NCBI RefSeq assembly: GCF_000428925.1
Contig: NZ_AUAW01000005.1
Coordinates: 144,341 to 208,340, forward strand
Source: Furfurilactobacillus rossiae DSM 15814
Lineage (GTDB): Bacteria > Bacillota > Bacilli > Lactobacillales > Lactobacillaceae
Reading direction: 5' to 3'
Length of the DNA stretch: 64,000 nucleotides
In this document: positions 61,551 through 64,000 of the stretch, piece after piece
Position numbering within the stretch: position 1 is the first letter of the stretch
Layout of the letters: each line of letters begins with the position of its first letter
Made by a program: the position numbers and the translations under genes
The notes under the pieces: model-generated
The model's database searches: none
What the model saw: the letters and a program-made list of their open reading frames with translations, nothing else
Told to the model about the DNA's origin: nothing

Positions 61551-61593
61551 AAAAAATAGACTCTAACTTCCATTACTGGAGGTTAGGGTCTAT
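61551..61593 (-). terminator. Terminator of the lysis operon
   Basis: A 16-bp stem (61556-61571/61578-61593, with G-T pairs) is followed on the - strand by T6; it lies 28 bp after the endolysin stop. Confidence 0.88.
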
Positions 61594-61620
61594 CTTATAT
61601 CAGCAAAACTAATATTCAAT

Positions 61621-62781
61621 TTAGTAACAATAGCCTAATCGTTGACCATTAGACAGAATCTTTTCGGCAACGTAAGCACGGTTCCCCGAGGCACCGATGT
61701 AACTAATCCAACGGTAACCTTCTGAATCTACGTAACCATCGTAGCTGATTGCCATACCAGCGTTGTAGTACGCTTTGATGTCACCAGTCTGCGTTGACGG
61801 CGCATTGCGAACGTACTTCATTCCGTAAGGAACGTAAGCACCAGTTTGTGGTACTAGATTCGTAGTGGACTGTGACGACTGTGCCACATTACCAGATAAC
61901 ACTGCAACCCAGCATTGCCTACCAGAAAATGACGTGTAACCAAGCCACTTGTAACCATCAGCGTAAGCAACACGTTCATAGTTAACCGACTGACCAGCCT
62001 CATACTGACCAAGTACATTGTTACTCAATCCTGCACCACTACGGATGTTAGTCGTGGCAGCAAATGTGAATGTACCAATCGTTGGATTGGCATGAACAGA
62101 TGCAGACGGTTGGACAGGTTGTTGAACCGTCGTCTGGGCTTGCGGAACGTTAATCGTAGAAGTTCCAAGGCTAGATACCCCTGTGGCAATGTCATTAGCA
62201 AGCGTCTCAGCAGAAACACCCCAGCGACCTTGAATGTACTCCATTGGATCAACGTGGTCACCCCACCAGTTTTCACTAACAAAACGGTGTGTGATGATTC
62301 CACCATTTACATGGTTAAATGAACCGGGGTTAATCCCATAACGAACAGCACTATCGTGAGCCAGTTTGATATAAGACTCATAGTCAGCCTTGAACGTGTT
62401 CCAGTCATACGTATGAGCTAGTTCAATTTGAACCGGAGCGTTGGCATTAGCATACGTGCCAGCGGCCCACGCTTGATAACCAGGCTGTTCGACTTGATAC
62501 ACTGCACCACCATCACCAACAACGTATGTTGCACTCGTAAATGCGACATTCCAGTTGTTGTCAAAATAACTGGCGGTGTTAGCAGCACTCGCTTCGGTGG
62601 CCGTATCATGTAGCACAACAAACTTGTTGTTCGTTTGGTACGGTGAACCTTGACCGGCGCCAAATGCGTACTGCGTATTAACTACATAGGCACTGGCCTT
62701 TTGAGTATCTCCAGAAAATAGAGCCAAAGAAAAAGCAGCCATTATGGCTGCTCCAGTAGTTACAATTTTATTTTTGATCAT
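61621..62781 (-). CDS. Endolysin: N-acetylmuramoyl-L-alanine amidase with SH3b repeats and signal peptide
   Basis: A 386-aa enzyme that cuts the bond between muramic acid and the stem peptide. An N-terminal signal (MAAFSLALFSGDTQKASA) is followed by an Amidase_2 domain (FVVLHDTATEASAA and ITHRFVSENWWGDHVDP carry the zinc His and Asp residues), a Gln/Pro linker and two SH3b wall-binding domains (NIRSGAGLSNNVLGQY and YVRNAPSTQTGDIKAYY). The signal implies Sec export rather than release only through the holin. It overlaps the holin stop by 14 bp. Confidence 0.93.
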   Translation of the reverse strand: MIKNKIVTTGAAIMAAFSLALFSGDTQKASAYVVNTQYAFGAGQGSPYQTNNKFVVLHDTATEASAANTASYFDNNWNVAFTSATYVVGDGGAVYQVEQPGYQAWAAGTYANANAPVQIELAHTYDWNTFKADYESYIKLAHDSAVRYGINPGSFNHVNGGIITHRFVSENWWGDHVDPMEYIQGRWGVSAETLANDIATGVSSLGTSTINVPQAQTTVQQPVQPSASVHANPTIGTFTFAATTNIRSGAGLSNNVLGQYEAGQSVNYERVAYADGYKWLGYTSFSGRQCWVAVLSGNVAQSSQSTTNLVPQTGAYVPYGMKYVRNAPSTQTGDIKAYYNAGMAISYDGYVDSEGYRWISYIGASGNRAYVAEKILSNGQRLGYCY

Positions 62782-62998
62782 TGTTACCTCCTTGCTTATC
62801 AGTAGATGCGGTGAGAATACCCAGCGTTGTCAGCAGTGAAACACCGGCCGTAATTGAACCGTAAATGGTTGTTGCATCTGTCTGCTTAACTACAACACCA
62901 AGACCGGTTAAGATACCGATTCCACCAGTCGCAATGGCGGTTAACAACGTTCCCCATGCAGTCGCAGATTTATAGTTGAAATTCAGTCTTACTTTCAT
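62768..62998 (-). CDS. Phage holin, phi LC3-like
   Basis: A 76-aa protein. The basic start MKVRLNFNYKSATAWGTLLT is followed by two hydrophobic helices (AIATGGIGILTGLGVVV, TAGVSLLTTLGILTAS) and a charged tail, matching the phi LC3 holin group. It times lysis. It overlaps both neighbours by a few bases. Confidence 0.9.
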   Translation of the reverse strand: MKVRLNFNYKSATAWGTLLTAIATGGIGILTGLGVVVKQTDATTIYGSITAGVSLLTTLGILTASTDKQGGNNDQK

Positions 62999-63261
62999 GA
63001 TTTAATGTCCCCTTTATCAGTTAACTTCTGCTCTAGCTCACCTACCTTACGGGTCAGCGTGTCAATCACCTTTGATTGCTCGAAAACTTGATTATTCAAG
63101 TCCTCAATCGTTTGTGACTGTTTACGAATTTGACCAAGTAATTCATTGATGTTTTCAATGCCCGTTGCCATTGTGCTTGAATTTGCTTTGTAGCGAATAC
63201 CTAGATAGGTTAATAGACCACCAATAAACGTTGATACCGCCATGATGATTGCTTGGTTCAC
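62995..63261 (-). CDS. Holin-associated protein with one TM and coiled coil, 88 aa
   Basis: A transmembrane helix (VNQAIIMAVSTFIGGLLTYL) is followed by a coiled coil (NDLNNQ region: IEDLNNQVFEQSKVIDTLTR). It is the typical HHH/XhlA-like lysis accessory next to holin. I start at GTG 63261, coupled to the previous stop with GGTGG upstream; ATG 63279 is possible but lacks a ribosome site. Confidence 0.75.
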   Translation of the reverse strand: MNQAIIMAVSTFIGGLLTYLGIRYKANSSTMATGIENINELLGQIRKQSQTIEDLNNQVFEQSKVIDTLTRKVGELEQKLTDKGDIKS

Positions 63262-63665
63262 TGGTGACCACCGCCCCATCCTGTATTCGTCAGTGCTGCC
63301 ATCACAATAGCCGTGAACATAGCAATCGCATACATTGTTGAAAAATCAATCGGCCCTGGTGTGTGCAAATCATGAAAAATAAATGTCACGAGATACATTG
63401 ACCACATACCGCCAGCCATCACTAATGAGGCTGCTTGTGCCTTATAACGCTGAACATGCCACAATCCAGAAAGCACGCACGTCATGCCAACGATGACAAG
63501 CAGGATTGCCATGTCCGGATCCTCAAAGTGAGTGAACAGGGATCGTGCGTGGTCTAGATCTTCGTCGGCGAGAAAATTTGAAACGTAAATAAAAAACACA
63601 CCTAGGCTTAGCGTGTTCAATCCAATCCATATTAACAGCCAATTGCGTTTAAAGTTGCTCCACAT
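63258..63665 (-). CDS. Membrane protein of the lysis cassette, 135 aa
   Basis: Four hydrophobic helices (LIWIGLNTLSLGVFFIYVSN, AILLVIVGMTCVLSGLW, GMYLVTFIF region and MYAIAMFTAIVMAALT). GGAAGGAG selects ATG 63665. It is the first gene of the leftward lysis operon. It could be a second holin or antiholin; no family is recognised. Confidence 0.75.
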   Translation of the reverse strand: MWSNFKRNWLLIWIGLNTLSLGVFFIYVSNFLADEDLDHARSLFTHFEDPDMAILLVIVGMTCVLSGLWHVQRYKAQAASLVMAGGMWSMYLVTFIFHDLHTPGPIDFSTMYAIAMFTAIVMAALTNTGWGGGHQ

Positions 63666-63705
63666 GGCATCACTCCTTCCGATTTTTTGTGGGCAAATTA
63701 CAAGT

Positions 63706-64000
63706 TTAATCCGAACAAGCCCGGAAACTTTCAATGGCAGTCTGTTGATGATGGATTTTTAATGGTCGTTGATTAATAAGCTCAAGTGCTGCCAGGATTT
63801 CATCAGTCGTTATCTGGTCAAAGTTAGTCTTTTTCGGGAAAAACCAACGTAACCGTCGATTGAAATATTCATTAGATCCCCGTTCCCATGGTGAATACGG
63901 GTGACAAAAATACACTTTAATCTGATAGTCTTGTTCTATGGATCGATAATCGGCAAACTCCTTACCATGATCAACAGTTATAGATTTCACTTGGGAACCG
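63706..64000 (-). CDS. IS30-family transposase, C-terminal part (runs off the window)
   Basis: The frame is open to the window edge, so only the last about 98 residues are seen. SITVDHGKEFADYRSIEQDY and HPYSPWERGSNEYFNRRLRW carry the second Asp and the Glu of the DDE triad, as in IS30 transposases. The stop is at 63706 and the element's right inverted repeat should lie about 63,665-63,705. It borders the lysis operon. Confidence 0.92.
   Translation of the reverse strand, partial: GSQVKSITVDHGKEFADYRSIEQDYQIKVYFCHPYSPWERGSNEYFNRRLRWFFPKKTNFDQITTDEILAALELINQRPLKIHHQQTAIESFRACSD

Larger units (their letters stand above)
18139..64000. mobile_element. Siphovirus prophage (right end outside the window)
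   Basis: Integrase, lysogeny, replication, packaging, head, tail and lysis modules follow in order from tRNA-Gln. The host prophage junction on the right is not reached, so the element is at least 45 kb here. Damage signs are the amber integrase, two frameshifted genes, a reversed lysis cassette and an IS30 insertion, so excision or growth may be impaired. Confidence 0.93.

Overview
The window is a low-to-mid GC Firmicutes chromosome segment, most probably from a member of the Lactobacillaceae. The evidence is the tmRNA tag (AKDNNSYALAA), consensus AGGAGG ribosome sites, CcpA-type cre boxes, a GlcU/ROK-glucokinase pair, Nramp MntH and siphophage modules typical of lactobacilli. No species is assigned.

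Positions 1-18,140 are host backbone. They hold nagB; a short unknown gene with an apparent unannotated CcpA-controlled small RNA beside it; a SnoaL-like protein with a 34-aa membrane peptide upstream; a 3-hydroxyacyl-CoA dehydrogenase; a DUF5067-type lipoprotein; a MarR regulator; mntH; ssrA (tmRNA); the glucose uptake and phosphorylation pair glcU/glcK; pgi; a GNAT acetyltransferase; a secreted CHAP protein; a CPA1 Na+/H+ antiporter; a universal stress protein; two HTH proteins; and tRNA-Glu(CTC) and tRNA-Gln(CTG). nagB, glcK and pgi share a palindrome of the form TGGNNTANNCCA next to their promoters, which suggests one GntR-type regulator joins amino-sugar and glucose entry into glycolysis.

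From about 18,140 to beyond the right edge lies a siphovirus prophage of at least 45 kb, inserted at the 3' end of tRNA-Gln. In order it has: a tyrosine integrase broken by an in-frame amber codon; a leftward lysogeny module (SHOCT protein, tRNA-Ile(UAU), lipoprotein, ImmA-type metalloprotease, ImmR/CI-type repressor); a rightward early region (Cro-like and HTH proteins, RecT, RecE-like nuclease, DnaD-like initiator containing 11-bp iterons, DnaC-like loader, HNH nuclease, two methyltransferase-like genes of which one is frameshifted, a second and intact tyrosine recombinase, DUF1064 nuclease-like protein, sigma-like late activator); an accessory cluster of unknown membrane-anchored proteins; packaging and head genes (TerS, TerL, SPP1-type portal, MuF protein fused to a type-50 polymorphic toxin domain, scaffold, decoration protein, capsid E-type major capsid); connectors; tail genes (tail tube, frameshifted chaperones, tape measure with a lytic transglycosylase domain, Dit, Tal, BppU-like protein, a clan GH-A-like glycoside hydrolase, XkdX); and finally a lysis cassette on the opposite strand, bordered by an IS30-family transposase that runs off the window.

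The most notable points are the MuF-toxin fusion with a possible immunity gene, the cre-controlled small RNA, the amber integrase beside a second recombinase, the prophage tRNA-Ile(UAU), the tail-borne glycoside hydrolase and the inverted lysis cassette.
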